Source: Verrucomicrobiaceae bacterium
GTDB lineage: Bacteria; Verrucomicrobiota; Verrucomicrobiia; Verrucomicrobiales; Verrucomicrobiaceae
Assembly (NCBI GenBank): GCA_015075365.1
Contig: JABTUN010000002.1
Location: 1,054,001-1,118,000 of the forward strand
DNA length: 64,000 nt
Reading direction: 5' to 3'
Positions 34,059 to 43,042 of this stretch are shown piece by piece (positions within the stretch are counted from its first letter, which is position 1; every line of letters begins with the position of its first letter). The notes under the pieces were generated by a model that saw only the letters and a list, made by a program, of their open reading frames with translations, did not search any database and was not told the origin of the DNA. Position numbers and translations under genes: made by a program.

Positions 34059-35162
34059 ATGACCTCTCCCACCTGCCGCTGGGGCATCCTCGGCGCCGCC
34101 TTCATCGCCCGCAAAAACTGGCAGGCCATCCGTGATGCCGGAAACGCCACCTTGGTCGCCGTCGCCAGCCGGGATCTCGCCCGCGCGCAGGCATTCATCG
34201 ACGAATGCCAGGCCCAGGTGCCGCATCCGGTCGTTCCTCAGGCCATGGACAGCTATGCGGCGCTGCTGGCGCGCGCGGACATCGACGCGGTTTACATTCC
34301 GCTGCCCACCGGCCTGCGCAAAGAATGGGTCATCCGCGCCGCGCAGGCGGAAAAGCATGTGCTGGTGGAAAAACCGGTCGGCAGCACGTCTGACGATGTC
34401 GCCGAGATCATTGCCGCGTGCGAACACCACGAGGTGCAGTTCATGGACGGCGTGATGTTCATGCATGGCCGCCGCCTCCAGCGTCTGCGCGAGGTCGTGG
34501 ACCGTGATGTCGGCCAGATCCGCCACATCGCCTCCCAGTTCAGCTTCCTGAGCGATGACGAGTTCCAGCGCTCGAACATTCGCGCGCATGGAAATCTGGA
34601 GCCGCTCGGCTGCCTGGGTGATCTGGGCTGGTACTGCCTGCGCTTCACCTTGTGGGCCATGGGTGAGAAGGCTCCCGTGCAGGCCACCGGCCGCATCCAC
34701 GCGGAAACCCAGGCCGCGCCTGACGCGCCCGCCGTGCCGCTCGCCTTTTCCGGCACGCTGGCCTTTGAAGGCGGCGCGAGCGCATCGTTCTACTGCTCCT
34801 TCAACGCCGCGCACGCGCAGTGGGCCGTCATCAGCGGTGACAAGGCGCTGCTCCAGGTCTCTGACTTCGTGCTGCCCTTCTCCGGCACGCAGACGCATTT
34901 CAGCCTCACACGCAGCGAGTTTGTGCTCGACCGCTGCCAGTTTGACATGCACGCCGGAAGACAAGTCGAGTCCGTTGACGAGCCCAGCAGCAACGCGCCC
35001 GGCTCCCAGGAGTCGAATCTCTTTCAAAACTTCTCCGCGCTCGTCCTCTCCGGCCGGCGTGATCCGCAGTGGCCGCGCATCAGCCTGCTGACCCAGCGCG
35101 CGCTCGATGCATGCCTGAAATCCGCGCACGCGGGCTCCCTGGTCATCAAGCTCGCGCCTTGA
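34059..35162 (+). CDS. Gfo/Idh/MocA-family oxidoreductase
   Basis: A 367-aa NAD(P)-dependent oxidoreductase. The Rossmann segment is RWGILGAAFIARKNWQAI near the N-terminus; EKHVLVEKPVGSTSDDVAEI near residue 100 holds the catalytic Glu-Lys-Pro, and GNLEPLGCLGDLGWYCLRFTLW near residue 180 is a characteristic block of the dehydrogenase branch acting on sugar diols. Its stop directly abuts the stop of the convergent TIM-barrel gene, leaving no terminator space. Confidence 0.9.
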   Translation: MTSPTCRWGILGAAFIARKNWQAIRDAGNATLVAVASRDLARAQAFIDECQAQVPHPVVPQAMDSYAALLARADIDAVYIPLPTGLRKEWVIRAAQAEKHVLVEKPVGSTSDDVAEIIAACEHHEVQFMDGVMFMHGRRLQRLREVVDRDVGQIRHIASQFSFLSDDEFQRSNIRAHGNLEPLGCLGDLGWYCLRFTLWAMGEKAPVQATGRIHAETQAAPDAPAVPLAFSGTLAFEGGASASFYCSFNAAHAQWAVISGDKALLQVSDFVLPFSGTQTHFSLTRSEFVLDRCQFDMHAGRQVESVDEPSSNAPGSQESNLFQNFSALVLSGRRDPQWPRISLLTQRALDACLKSAHAGSLVIKLAP

Positions 35163-35999
35163 TCACAAATCCAGCACCTTGTCCATGCGCCGCGCCACAT
35201 CGGCCAGGTAGTCCCAGTCACCCGCCTTCACCTCCGCGGCGGCCCAGCCGGTGAACTGGATTCTGGCGAGTTCGGCACGCACCGCAGGCCAGTTGATGCT
35301 GCCTTCGCCCAACGGCGTGTCGAAGCCCTTGCGCATGCCTTCCTTCATCGCCTTGTCGAGGTCGTATTCCTTCACATCCAGCTTCATGCTGCGGTTGCCC
35401 AGCACCTCCACCCAGTGCTCGGCCACACCCCAGCGCATTTGATTGCCTATGTCGAGATGCACGCCCACCCACGCGCTGCCGATGTCGTCAATGAGCCTCG
35501 CCATGTCAAAGGCGCTGATGGTGAAGGTGTTCCAGACATTTTCGACCAGCATGCGCACACCCAGCTTCTCCGCGGGCGACGCAGCCTCCTTCATGCGCGC
35601 CACCGCGTCCTTCCATGTGCGCTGGACGGGCTTGTCCTGCGGATACTCGAGAACGACGAGCATGGAATCACCGCCGAGCCTCCTGGTGATCTCAAGGCCG
35701 GCTTCCAAGGTGTTGGCGCGGCCGCCCACGGTGCCGTCGATGATCAAACCGGCAGCTTTTCCGGCGGCCGCCCACTCGGCGGCGTTTTCGAGCGTCACAT
35801 GCCCCATCAGGCTCGGCTCCACACCTTCAAATCCGCAGGCGCGCAGTTTTTTGAATGCATCGACCAGCGGCATTCCCTGCGCGGCCTTCTGCGCCATGCT
35901 CCACTTGAGCGACTTGCGGATCTTGCCGCTGAACTGTCCCGCGCGGGCCGGAAGGGCAGCCATGGTGGCTGTGGAGATCAAAAAGGTGCGTCGGTTCAT
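35163..35999 (-). CDS. Sugar phosphate isomerase/epimerase-like TIM-barrel protein, exported
   Basis: A 278-aa protein starting MNRRTFLISTATMAALPARA, a twin-Arg-like signal peptide. The rest is an AP endonuclease 2-type TIM barrel (FEGVEPSLMGHVTLENA; GVRMLVENVWNTF; WVGVHLDIGNQMRWG; INWPAVRAELARIQFTGWAAAEV), as in xylose-isomerase-like proteins. It is the fourth gene of a run in which each start overlaps the previous stop, so it belongs to the polyketide operon, which is unexpected. Its reaction is unknown. Confidence 0.88.
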   Translation of the reverse strand: MNRRTFLISTATMAALPARAGQFSGKIRKSLKWSMAQKAAQGMPLVDAFKKLRACGFEGVEPSLMGHVTLENAAEWAAAGKAAGLIIDGTVGGRANTLEAGLEITRRLGGDSMLVVLEYPQDKPVQRTWKDAVARMKEAASPAEKLGVRMLVENVWNTFTISAFDMARLIDDIGSAWVGVHLDIGNQMRWGVAEHWVEVLGNRSMKLDVKEYDLDKAMKEGMRKGFDTPLGEGSINWPAVRAELARIQFTGWAAAEVKAGDWDYLADVARRMDKVLDL

Positions 36000-36643
36000 C
36001 GCCGCATCACAACGCGGTTGGCTCCGAACATCGTACACCAGCCGCGCCAGTGCCAAGGAGGCTGCAAACCGAGCGATCGCGGCAGTTCATCGCCACGAAA
36101 CCCGGCGCGGATGCTGACCCGCATGTCATAGCGTGTCACAAAATGCATGCGCAACAGGCGCGCCACAAAACCACCGGTGATCTGATGCACACGGTAGCGC
36201 GCGGGGTCGGCGGTGAGGATGAGGCGTGTGCTTGCCGGGATGCGTTGCCCCAGTGCCGCAAGCTGCTCCGGGCTGAAATGATGCAGAAACAGGTTGGCGA
36301 TGAGGATTTCACATTCCGGCAGCGCGGCGGCTAAAAGATCTCCGCGCTGCCACGATGCGCCCGCGGGCCAGTCTGGCGGTGCAGGAGCCAGATCGACGGC
36401 GTGGAGATCGTTTGGGCCGCAGAGGCCGTTTGCGATGATTTTGCTGCTCAGCGCGCCATCACCCGCACCGAGCTCGCAAATGCGCTCGCCGGGTTTTCGC
36501 TCGTTTTTGAGCATGCGGAGCATCCAGGCGTGGTTTCCCATGATCCAGTTCACTTTGAGCAGGTCCGCGCGGCTTTGCACCGCGCCGTGATCGTCGTGCG
36601 GAAGCGAATCGAGCAACTCGGGTTCGATGAGGCGTTGTTTCAT
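35996..36643 (-). CDS. SAM-dependent methyltransferase
   Basis: A 215-aa class I methyltransferase with the SAM motif ERICELGAGDGALSSKI near residue 53 and an ILIANLFLHHFSPEQL acceptor block. The start at 36643 overlaps the FAD monooxygenase stop in ATGA, which decides it over the in-frame Met at 36673. In related clusters it methylates the aromatic product of the type III polyketide synthase. Confidence 0.88.
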   Translation of the reverse strand: MKQRLIEPELLDSLPHDDHGAVQSRADLLKVNWIMGNHAWMLRMLKNERKPGERICELGAGDGALSSKIIANGLCGPNDLHAVDLAPAPPDWPAGASWQRGDLLAAALPECEILIANLFLHHFSPEQLAALGQRIPASTRLILTADPARYRVHQITGGFVARLLRMHFVTRYDMRVSIRAGFRGDELPRSLGLQPPWHWRGWCTMFGANRVVMRR

Positions 36644-37722
36644 GAGGCGGGGAGGCTTTTCATCGAAAACCACCCGCCCGCATGGCGTGCCGCGAGCGGA
36701 TGCGTGAGCGCACGAAAGAGCGCGTCACGCCAGAGGCAGTTCCACCGGCCGGTGCGCGTGCCCAGCCACATGCCGAGCGCGGCGCGCGATGCGGCGTGCG
36801 CGGTGACGCGGCGGCGCTGGCCGTCGTAATCATCCATGATGGCATCGCCGCACCACACACGGGAGAGCAGAGCGGCGTCGCCAAAACCGCAGTTCATGCC
36901 CTGGCCGCCGATGGGGCTCATCACATGCGCCGCGTCACCGCAGAGCACGACACGACCTTGATGAATCCTCTCGCAATCGAGGCGACGCGGCGAGAAGTGG
37001 TGCTGGTCGATCTGATCACGTGTTTCGATCAAAAAACCAGTGCGCCGCCGCACGAGATCGGGAATCACACCGTCCTTGGCCTGCACGATCCAGCGCCGCA
37101 GGCCGCCAGGCAGCGGAAAGGACTCCACCGCGCCCTGTGAGGTGAAAAAGACATGCGCCGCGTCACCGAGACCGCTGGCATCACGAAAATCGCCCATGGT
37201 GAAGTGGCAGCCGTAACTGTGCTCGCGCGTGCGGATGCCTAGCATGGCGCGCACGATGCTGCGGCTGCCGTCGCAGGCCGCCACGCGTTGCGCGCGCACC
37301 TTCAGGCCGCTGGCACAGCACAGAGTCACGCCGCCGGCATCCTGCGCCATCTCGACGACTTCCACGCCACGCATCACCGGCACGTCGGGATGCTCCAGCA
37401 GCTCCATCGTGACCGTTTGAGGCAGCGAGAGCACAAAAGGAAACGCGCCGCCGATCTCGCGGAAGGAAACCATGCCGACGCGTTCATATTCGCCATGCAC
37501 CTGGCATTCGTGAACCGGCACGCCACGGCTCACAAAGACCTGCGCGAGGTCGAGCGTCTGCAAAATCTCCAGCGAAGGCGGCGTGATGCCGATGGCCTGC
37601 GACCATACGGGCCGGTGCTCGTTTTTTTCGAGGACCAGCACCTCCACACCGCGCTGATGCAGCAACCGCGCGAGCAGCAGGCCCACCGGTCCGGCTCCAA
37701 TGATGGCGGCATCCGTTTTCAT
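36640..37722 (-). CDS. FAD-dependent monooxygenase (UbiH/PHBH-like)
   Basis: A 360-aa flavoprotein. The FAD-binding GAGPVGLLLARLLHQRG is at residues 9-25, and the second FAD contact is RVVLCGDAAHVMSPIGGQGMN near residue 275. Such enzymes hydroxylate the aromatic ring. It lies between the polyketide synthase and the methyltransferase with ATGA overlaps on both sides, so ring hydroxylation followed by methylation is the likely sequence. Confidence 0.92.
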   Translation of the reverse strand: MKTDAAIIGAGPVGLLLARLLHQRGVEVLVLEKNEHRPVWSQAIGITPPSLEILQTLDLAQVFVSRGVPVHECQVHGEYERVGMVSFREIGGAFPFVLSLPQTVTMELLEHPDVPVMRGVEVVEMAQDAGGVTLCCASGLKVRAQRVAACDGSRSIVRAMLGIRTREHSYGCHFTMGDFRDASGLGDAAHVFFTSQGAVESFPLPGGLRRWIVQAKDGVIPDLVRRRTGFLIETRDQIDQHHFSPRRLDCERIHQGRVVLCGDAAHVMSPIGGQGMNCGFGDAALLSRVWCGDAIMDDYDGQRRRVTAHAASRAALGMWLGTRTGRWNCLWRDALFRALTHPLAARHAGGWFSMKSLPAS

Positions 37723-38777
37723 GCTCCCACGCGTTCGAGCAAGGCGGTTTCCACGGTCAACCCGGGGCCGAAGGCCATGGCGCAGGTCATGCCGTGGTGC
37801 GTGGCGAGCATTTCCCGCAGCACATAGAGGATCGTGGTGCTGCTCATGTTTCCATGCCGGCTCAAAACGGCGCGCGGCACGGCCAGCGCGTGCGGCGGCA
37901 GTTCCAGGCTCTGCTGCACCTTGTCCAGAATGGAGCGCCCGCCAGGGTGCACGGCCCAGTGGTCGATGCGCGGGCCGCCATGGCGCTGGAGCATGCCGCC
38001 CACAAGCGCGCGCACGTTCGCGCCAATGATACCGGGCACATAGCTGGAGAGGACAATGTTGAAGCCCTCGTCGCCGATGTCCCAGGCCATGTCCGCCTCC
38101 CCGGAGGGCAGCAGCGCGGATTCAAAGCCGCGCAGCGCAAAACCCGCCCCATCCGGCGTGCGCGCGCTGACGACGGCGGCGGCGCAGCCATCGGCAAAGA
38201 GTGAATTGGCCAGGATGTTGTCCGGCTTGTCGTCGATCTGCATGTGCAGCGTGCAAAGCTCCAGACACACGACAAGCACGACGGCGCGCGGATCGGCCTC
38301 GCAAAACTGCGCGGCCATGCGCAGCGCGGGAAAGGCGGCGTAGCAGCCCATGAAGCCCAGTGTGTAGCGCTGCGTGTCGTGGCGCAGTCCCAGATCACGA
38401 ATGATGTGGTAGTCCGGACCGGGATTGGCAAAACCGGTGCAGGAGACGTAGATCACATGCGTCACATCGGCGGGGTCCATGCCGGCGATCGCCTTTTCCG
38501 CCGCCTGCACCGCCATTGTGCGCGCGTGGCGGGCGTAGATGGCGTTGCGCGCGCCGGTGCCGGGTGTCTGCTCGCCATACAACTCAGGCACGACGTCATT
38601 TTTAAAATCCGCCAGCACGCTGCCACGCCTCTCGATGCCGCTGCGCTGATAGATGGCATGGATGAGACGTTTCGTCTTTGTTTCCGCACTCCAGTCCTTC
38701 ATGCGCTCCCGGATGAAATCCTGCTCATACCCGTGAGCAGGCTCCTGGATGGCGATGTGGTGCAGGTAGGCAGTCAA
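37719..38777 (-). CDS. Type III polyketide synthase (chalcone/stilbene synthase family)
   Basis: A 352-aa enzyme building aromatic polyketides from acyl-CoA and malonyl-CoA. The catalytic Cys is in VIYVSCTGFANPGPDYH (about residue 130), the His in DHWAVHPGGRSILDKV (about 270) and the Asn in RHGNMSSTTILYVL (about 305). FMGCYAAFPALRMA is a further family block. It is first of a four-gene coupled operon with monooxygenase, methyltransferase and a TIM-barrel protein. An alkylresorcinol or alkylpyrone-derived quinone is a reasonable guess for the product. Confidence 0.93.
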   Translation of the reverse strand: MTAYLHHIAIQEPAHGYEQDFIRERMKDWSAETKTKRLIHAIYQRSGIERRGSVLADFKNDVVPELYGEQTPGTGARNAIYARHARTMAVQAAEKAIAGMDPADVTHVIYVSCTGFANPGPDYHIIRDLGLRHDTQRYTLGFMGCYAAFPALRMAAQFCEADPRAVVLVVCLELCTLHMQIDDKPDNILANSLFADGCAAAVVSARTPDGAGFALRGFESALLPSGEADMAWDIGDEGFNIVLSSYVPGIIGANVRALVGGMLQRHGGPRIDHWAVHPGGRSILDKVQQSLELPPHALAVPRAVLSRHGNMSSTTILYVLREMLATHHGMTCAMAFGPGLTVETALLERVGA

Positions 38778-38900
38778 GGCGATGACAGGATGTATGGCAG
38801 GCGGATACTTCGGACCAGCAGTTTACGCCAGCACTCGCACGGAAGTTTTTTCTATGGAAGACGGAACCGAAACCGTGGTAACAGCTATATCCGGCCATTC

Positions 38901-41264
38901 ATGCAACCTAAGAAACCACGCCGTCGGAATCCACACGCCACTCGCGCCGAGCAAGAGCCATCCCCCTCCAGGGACGAGCGCCTGCGCTATGCGCTGGAGG
39001 GAGCAGGGGACGGCGTGTGGGACTGGGACGTGTCCTCCAACACGGTGAACTACTCCGAACGCTGGAAGATGATGCTCGGCTACCAGGACCATGAGGTCGG
39101 CAACAGCCTCAATGAATGGAAGAGCCGCGTGCATCCCGACGACCTGCCCGGCGTCCTGGGCCATGTGAAGACCACATTCGCGAGCAGGAACGCCGCCTAC
39201 CACGTCGAGTTCCGCATGCGGTGCAAGGACGGCTCATGGAAGTGGATCCTGGCGCGCGCCATGATCACGCACCGGGATGCGGGCGGCAGGCCGCTGCGTG
39301 TCGTGGGCACGCACACGGACATCTCCGCGTGGCGTGCCGCCCAGGAGAGGGAATCCGCCACCCTCCGCATGATCGCCCAGGGAGCGCCGCTTCAGGACGT
39401 GCTCGACACCATCGTGCGAAGCATCGAGGCGCGCAGCCCCGGCCTGCTGTGCTGCCTTTACCTGCTGAATGAGACGCAGGACCATCTGCGTGTCGTCTCC
39501 GCGCCTGGACTGCCGCGTTCTTATCTGAAAACGATCGACAACCTGCCCGTGGGACCCAAGGTCGCCTGTAGCGGACGCGCCACCCACACGGGCACCCGGG
39601 TGGTCAGCCGCAGCATCGAGGCCGATCCGTGCTGGCGGCCCTACCGCGAGGCCGCGCGCAAAGCCAGGCTGGCAGCCTGCTGGTCGGAACCGGTGTGCGA
39701 TGCCACGGGCGCGGTGCTCGGCGCCTTTGCCTGCTACCACCGGGATCCGCACACGCCCACCGCCGGGGAGATCAGCACCATCCTCTACGCCGTGCAACTC
39801 GTCGTCCTGGCGCTCGATCACGACCGCAGGGAAAAAGCGCTGCGTGAGAGCGAGGAGCGCCACGCCCGCGCCCTGCAAGGCTCCACCGACGGTCTGTGGG
39901 ACTGGAACATGATCACTGACGCGGTGTACCTTTCTCCACGTTGGAAGGAGATGCTCGGATTTGCCGAGCACGAGCTGCCCAACATCCGGCAGGAGGCCTT
40001 TCTCGACCGCCTGCATCCCGAGGATGTCGCCAAGGTCAAAGCCGCGCGTCAGGCGCACTTCAAGCGTGGTGTCCCCTACCAGGTGGAGTTCCGGCTCAAG
40101 ACCAAAAGCGGTGCCTACAAGTGGTTCATTACCCGCGGCCAGGCACGGCGCGACGCCCGGGGCCGCCTCGTGCAGATGACCGGCACTATCTCCGACATTG
40201 ATGACCGCAAGCAAGTCGAGGCCGCCCTGCGCGAGAGCGAGCACTTCAGCCGTGCCCTGCTGGACCACACCTCCGCCCTCATCCTCGTCACGGATGCCAC
40301 CGGCCGCTTCACCCATGTGAACCGCGCCGTGGTGGACAAGTTCGGCCCCCCGGCCCTCACACTCATCGGTCGAACGCCTTGGGAAACCGGCATCCTTGAT
40401 CCGGCGGACGCCGACCGCACCCGCCACCGCTTCGCCAATCTCTTCCGCGGCCAGGACAATCCGCCTGTCGAGGTCCGCGTCAGCGGCGCCCACGGCGAGC
40501 CCCTCATCATGGAGGTGCGCAGCACCGCCACGCGAGACGCGGAAGGCCGGGTCGAGCGCGTCATCATCACCGCCACGGACATGACGGAGCACCGCCGCCT
40601 GGAGCAGGAGATCCTGCGCATCGCGGAGGAGGAGCAGGCCACCATCGGCCACAACCTGCATGACGGCATCGGTCAGACCCTCACCGGCATCTTCTCCCTC
40701 TCCAAACTGCTGGAGCTGGAACTTCAAGGTGACGCGCGCAAGTCCGCCGCGCGCATCAGCGAGCTCATTGAGCAGGCCGTGGGGGAGGTGCGGCGCATGT
40801 CCCATGGCCTCTCGCCAGTCTCCGTGCGGCACCGCGGCCTTGTCGGCGGCCTCAAGCTCCTTGCCGAGACCGTGCGCACGGATTTCCATGTGCCGGTCGA
40901 GTCCGAGATCGAAACGGTGCGCATGCAGGACCGGGAGCATGAGGCAAATGTCTTCCGCATCGCCCAGGAAGCCATCAACAACGCCGTGCGTCATGGAAAG
41001 CCCCGTCTCATCCGCATCCATCTCCGCCGGCTCGATGCCGCCAGGGGCGAACTCGTCGTCCAGGACAACGGCCGCGGAATGGAACTCCCGGGCGGCCCGA
41101 ACGGGAGCGGAAACGGCATCGGCCTGCGCGTCATGCAGCACCGCGCGCATTTGATCGGCGGCACCCTTCAAATCACCTCCCGCCCAGGAAAAGGCGTCAA
41201 GATCACCTGCCGATTCCCCTGCTCCACAACGTCCAAGCGCCCGCGAAACGCTGACTCCTCGTAG
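38901..41264 (+). CDS. PAS-GAF-PAS-PAS sensor histidine kinase (NarL-partner type)
   Basis: A 787-aa soluble kinase. PAS1 with PAC (about 27-145, GVWDWDVSSNTVNYSERWKMM), GAF (about 160-310), PAS2 with PAC (about 325-440, GLWDWNMITDAVYLSPRWKEM), PAS3 (about 450-570), a HisKA_3 dimerisation domain with the phospho-His in ATIGHNLHDGIGQTL, and a HATPase_c (EAINNAVRHG, VQDNGRGM, GIGLRVM). No transmembrane helix is evident, so it senses a cytoplasmic cue. HisKA_3 kinases normally pair with NarL/LuxR regulators; the one at 50020 lacks its phospho-acceptor. The start at 38901 is preferred to longer frames that overlap the polyketide promoter. Confidence 0.92.
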   Translation: MQPKKPRRRNPHATRAEQEPSPSRDERLRYALEGAGDGVWDWDVSSNTVNYSERWKMMLGYQDHEVGNSLNEWKSRVHPDDLPGVLGHVKTTFASRNAAYHVEFRMRCKDGSWKWILARAMITHRDAGGRPLRVVGTHTDISAWRAAQERESATLRMIAQGAPLQDVLDTIVRSIEARSPGLLCCLYLLNETQDHLRVVSAPGLPRSYLKTIDNLPVGPKVACSGRATHTGTRVVSRSIEADPCWRPYREAARKARLAACWSEPVCDATGAVLGAFACYHRDPHTPTAGEISTILYAVQLVVLALDHDRREKALRESEERHARALQGSTDGLWDWNMITDAVYLSPRWKEMLGFAEHELPNIRQEAFLDRLHPEDVAKVKAARQAHFKRGVPYQVEFRLKTKSGAYKWFITRGQARRDARGRLVQMTGTISDIDDRKQVEAALRESEHFSRALLDHTSALILVTDATGRFTHVNRAVVDKFGPPALTLIGRTPWETGILDPADADRTRHRFANLFRGQDNPPVEVRVSGAHGEPLIMEVRSTATRDAEGRVERVIITATDMTEHRRLEQEILRIAEEEQATIGHNLHDGIGQTLTGIFSLSKLLELELQGDARKSAARISELIEQAVGEVRRMSHGLSPVSVRHRGLVGGLKLLAETVRTDFHVPVESEIETVRMQDREHEANVFRIAQEAINNAVRHGKPRLIRIHLRRLDAARGELVVQDNGRGMELPGGPNGSGNGIGLRVMQHRAHLIGGTLQITSRPGKGVKITCRFPCSTTSKRPRNADSS

Positions 41265-41325
41265 CCCGTCCTTGCCCGGAAGTCAGCGGTTTGCAGCCTC
41301 CCCGTGGCCCTGTCTTTCCGGTTCC

Positions 41326-42567
41326 CTACTGCGCCGATGAAGCCGGGACGTTCTGACCGGCAGGCAGCCACTCGATGTCCACGCCCTCCTTGCGCAGGGC
41401 CTTCTTCACCTCCTCGGCCAGCGCCGGATAGGCACGCTCACGCAGCAGGTGCTTCTTCACCGCGGCCTCCGTCTCCGCGTCGTTTTTCGCGTTCTGAACC
41501 TCGCGCAGGAAGGCGATCATGTGCGCGGCGTCGCCCTTGTCGTCGAGATGATAAAAGAAGTAGGTCAGCAGGCAGGCGGAGCCGTAGTTCTCCAGCGCCA
41601 TGCCGTCCTTGGCCAGCGCGGCAGCCCAGCGGTCGGAGTCGATGGTCATGAGCTCCTGGAGGTCGATCATCTGGAAGGTCTTGCCTCCGTTGCGGCTCAT
41701 GCGGGATGCATAGGTTTTCAGCAGGCGGTTCAGGCCGATGAGACTGAAGCGTCCGTTGCTGTTGTAGTCGAGCATCTCCACATACTCGGCGCTGCCCTCA
41801 ATATACCAGGTGGGCAGCACCGGCAGCCAGTGGTTCATCATCTGGTGGGTGATCTCATGAATCAGCGTGCCGTTGTCCTCGGTGCTGCCCTGGTCCAGCA
41901 TGACACGGCTGCCGGCCAGCCGCACGCCCAGGCTCTTGAGCGGCACCATCAGCGCCTTCTGGCCGGAAATGTACACTCCGGCGGAGCCCTCCAGCGCGCC
42001 AGCGGCCATGTAGTCCTCCTTGTTGGTGAACAGGCGCGCGAGAAAGATCTCCCTCAGACGCTCCGGCTTTGGCTGGAGATTGAGCGGGAGCTGGCAGTTC
42101 AGCAACCAGGTGGCCTCAAACATCCGTCCGAACTCACGCACCACATTCGCGCCCAGCTTGGAATCGCACACAAACTCATAGTGCGGGCTGCGATACACGA
42201 ACTCCTTCTTCTCCTCGTCCTCGCGCACCACGACGATCTCCGGCCGGTCGGCCAGCGCCACCGTGCGCGGCCAGGTTTGGAGCGCGGCGGAGCCATCCGT
42301 GGCAGCGGGCACAGGCGCGGCAGGCGGTGCCGTCGCCTGGGTTTTCACATAAGCCTGGTCCTCCGCCGAGAAGCGCGTCAGCGGCACCACGGCTTCGCTG
42401 CCATTGGTCAGACGGATCTTCACCGAGTCACCGGACGCGGAGACCAAGGACGCCTGGATTTGCCGGCCATCCGAACTCGTCCAGGTGCGCACAGCAGGTG
42501 CCTGTGCCCCCGCCGGGCTCAGGATGGCAAAACACAGGGAAACAATCAGCGCGCGTTTCAGGTTCAT
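41326..42567 (-). CDS. SHD1-domain zinc metallopeptidase-like protein, exported
   Basis: A 413-aa protein with a signal peptide (MNLKRALIVSLCFAILSPAGA). Residues about 26-75 are an SLA1 homology domain 1 (RTWTSSDGRQIQASLVSASG, then VPLTRFSAEDQAYV), otherwise known from yeast Sla1 and frequent in PVC bacteria. The C-terminal part contains the HEITH zinc motif (GTLIHEITHQMMNHWLPV, about residue 245) and a downstream Glu (WYIEGSAEYVEM) typical of gluzincins of the DUF1570 type. Substrate unknown. Confidence 0.85.
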   Translation of the reverse strand: MNLKRALIVSLCFAILSPAGAQAPAVRTWTSSDGRQIQASLVSASGDSVKIRLTNGSEAVVPLTRFSAEDQAYVKTQATAPPAAPVPAATDGSAALQTWPRTVALADRPEIVVVREDEEKKEFVYRSPHYEFVCDSKLGANVVREFGRMFEATWLLNCQLPLNLQPKPERLREIFLARLFTNKEDYMAAGALEGSAGVYISGQKALMVPLKSLGVRLAGSRVMLDQGSTEDNGTLIHEITHQMMNHWLPVLPTWYIEGSAEYVEMLDYNSNGRFSLIGLNRLLKTYASRMSRNGGKTFQMIDLQELMTIDSDRWAAALAKDGMALENYGSACLLTYFFYHLDDKGDAAHMIAFLREVQNAKNDAETEAAVKKHLLRERAYPALAEEVKKALRKEGVDIEWLPAGQNVPASSAQ

Positions 42568-42657
42568 GCGCTGATGATGCCCGGATCGCCCGCGAAAGTC
42601 GAGAATCATTCTCCGCCCCGCTCCTGATTCCCGCACCCGGACAAGCCTGGCGTGGCT

Positions 42658-43011
42658 TCAGGCAAAGTAAGTATCCTCATGCGAATACGGCGGCGCGCAG
42701 CAGCAGAGAAAGCGCAGGGTCTGGGTGGCGGTGATTTGATGCCAGGCTCCCGGCGGGATCAAAATGGCGTCACCGGGGGACACGGGGCGTTCTTCGCCGT
42801 CGATTTCCATCGTGCCAGTGCCTTCGAGGATGAAGTAGAACTCCTCGCTGAGCTTGTGGTAGTGCCGCTCGGTGGGCTTTCCGACGGGGACGGTGGCCTC
42901 GGCGAGGGACTGGTTCTGCACGGGCGCGTTCGTGCGGTCGAGGATGCTGCGGATGGTGCTGCCGTCCTTCGTGGTGAAGGGTTTCTGCTCGGAAAGCGGG
43001 TTGATGGTCAT
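42658..43011 (-). CDS. Cupin-domain protein
   Basis: A 117-aa single-domain cupin. The metal-binding motif is HYHKLSEEFYFILEGTGTMEIDG near residue 52, and the second cupin motif is GDAILIPPGAWHQITA near residue 90. Such small cupins bind a metal and act as isomerases, dioxygenases or sensors. It is divergent from the SDR gene at 43043, 31 bp away, so the two may share a promoter region. Confidence 0.88.
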   Translation of the reverse strand: MTINPLSEQKPFTTKDGSTIRSILDRTNAPVQNQSLAEATVPVGKPTERHYHKLSEEFYFILEGTGTMEIDGEERPVSPGDAILIPPGAWHQITATQTLRFLCCCAPPYSHEDTYFA

Positions 43012-43042
43012 GCGGAGGCTGTGGTAGGGCTGCGGGGACTTT

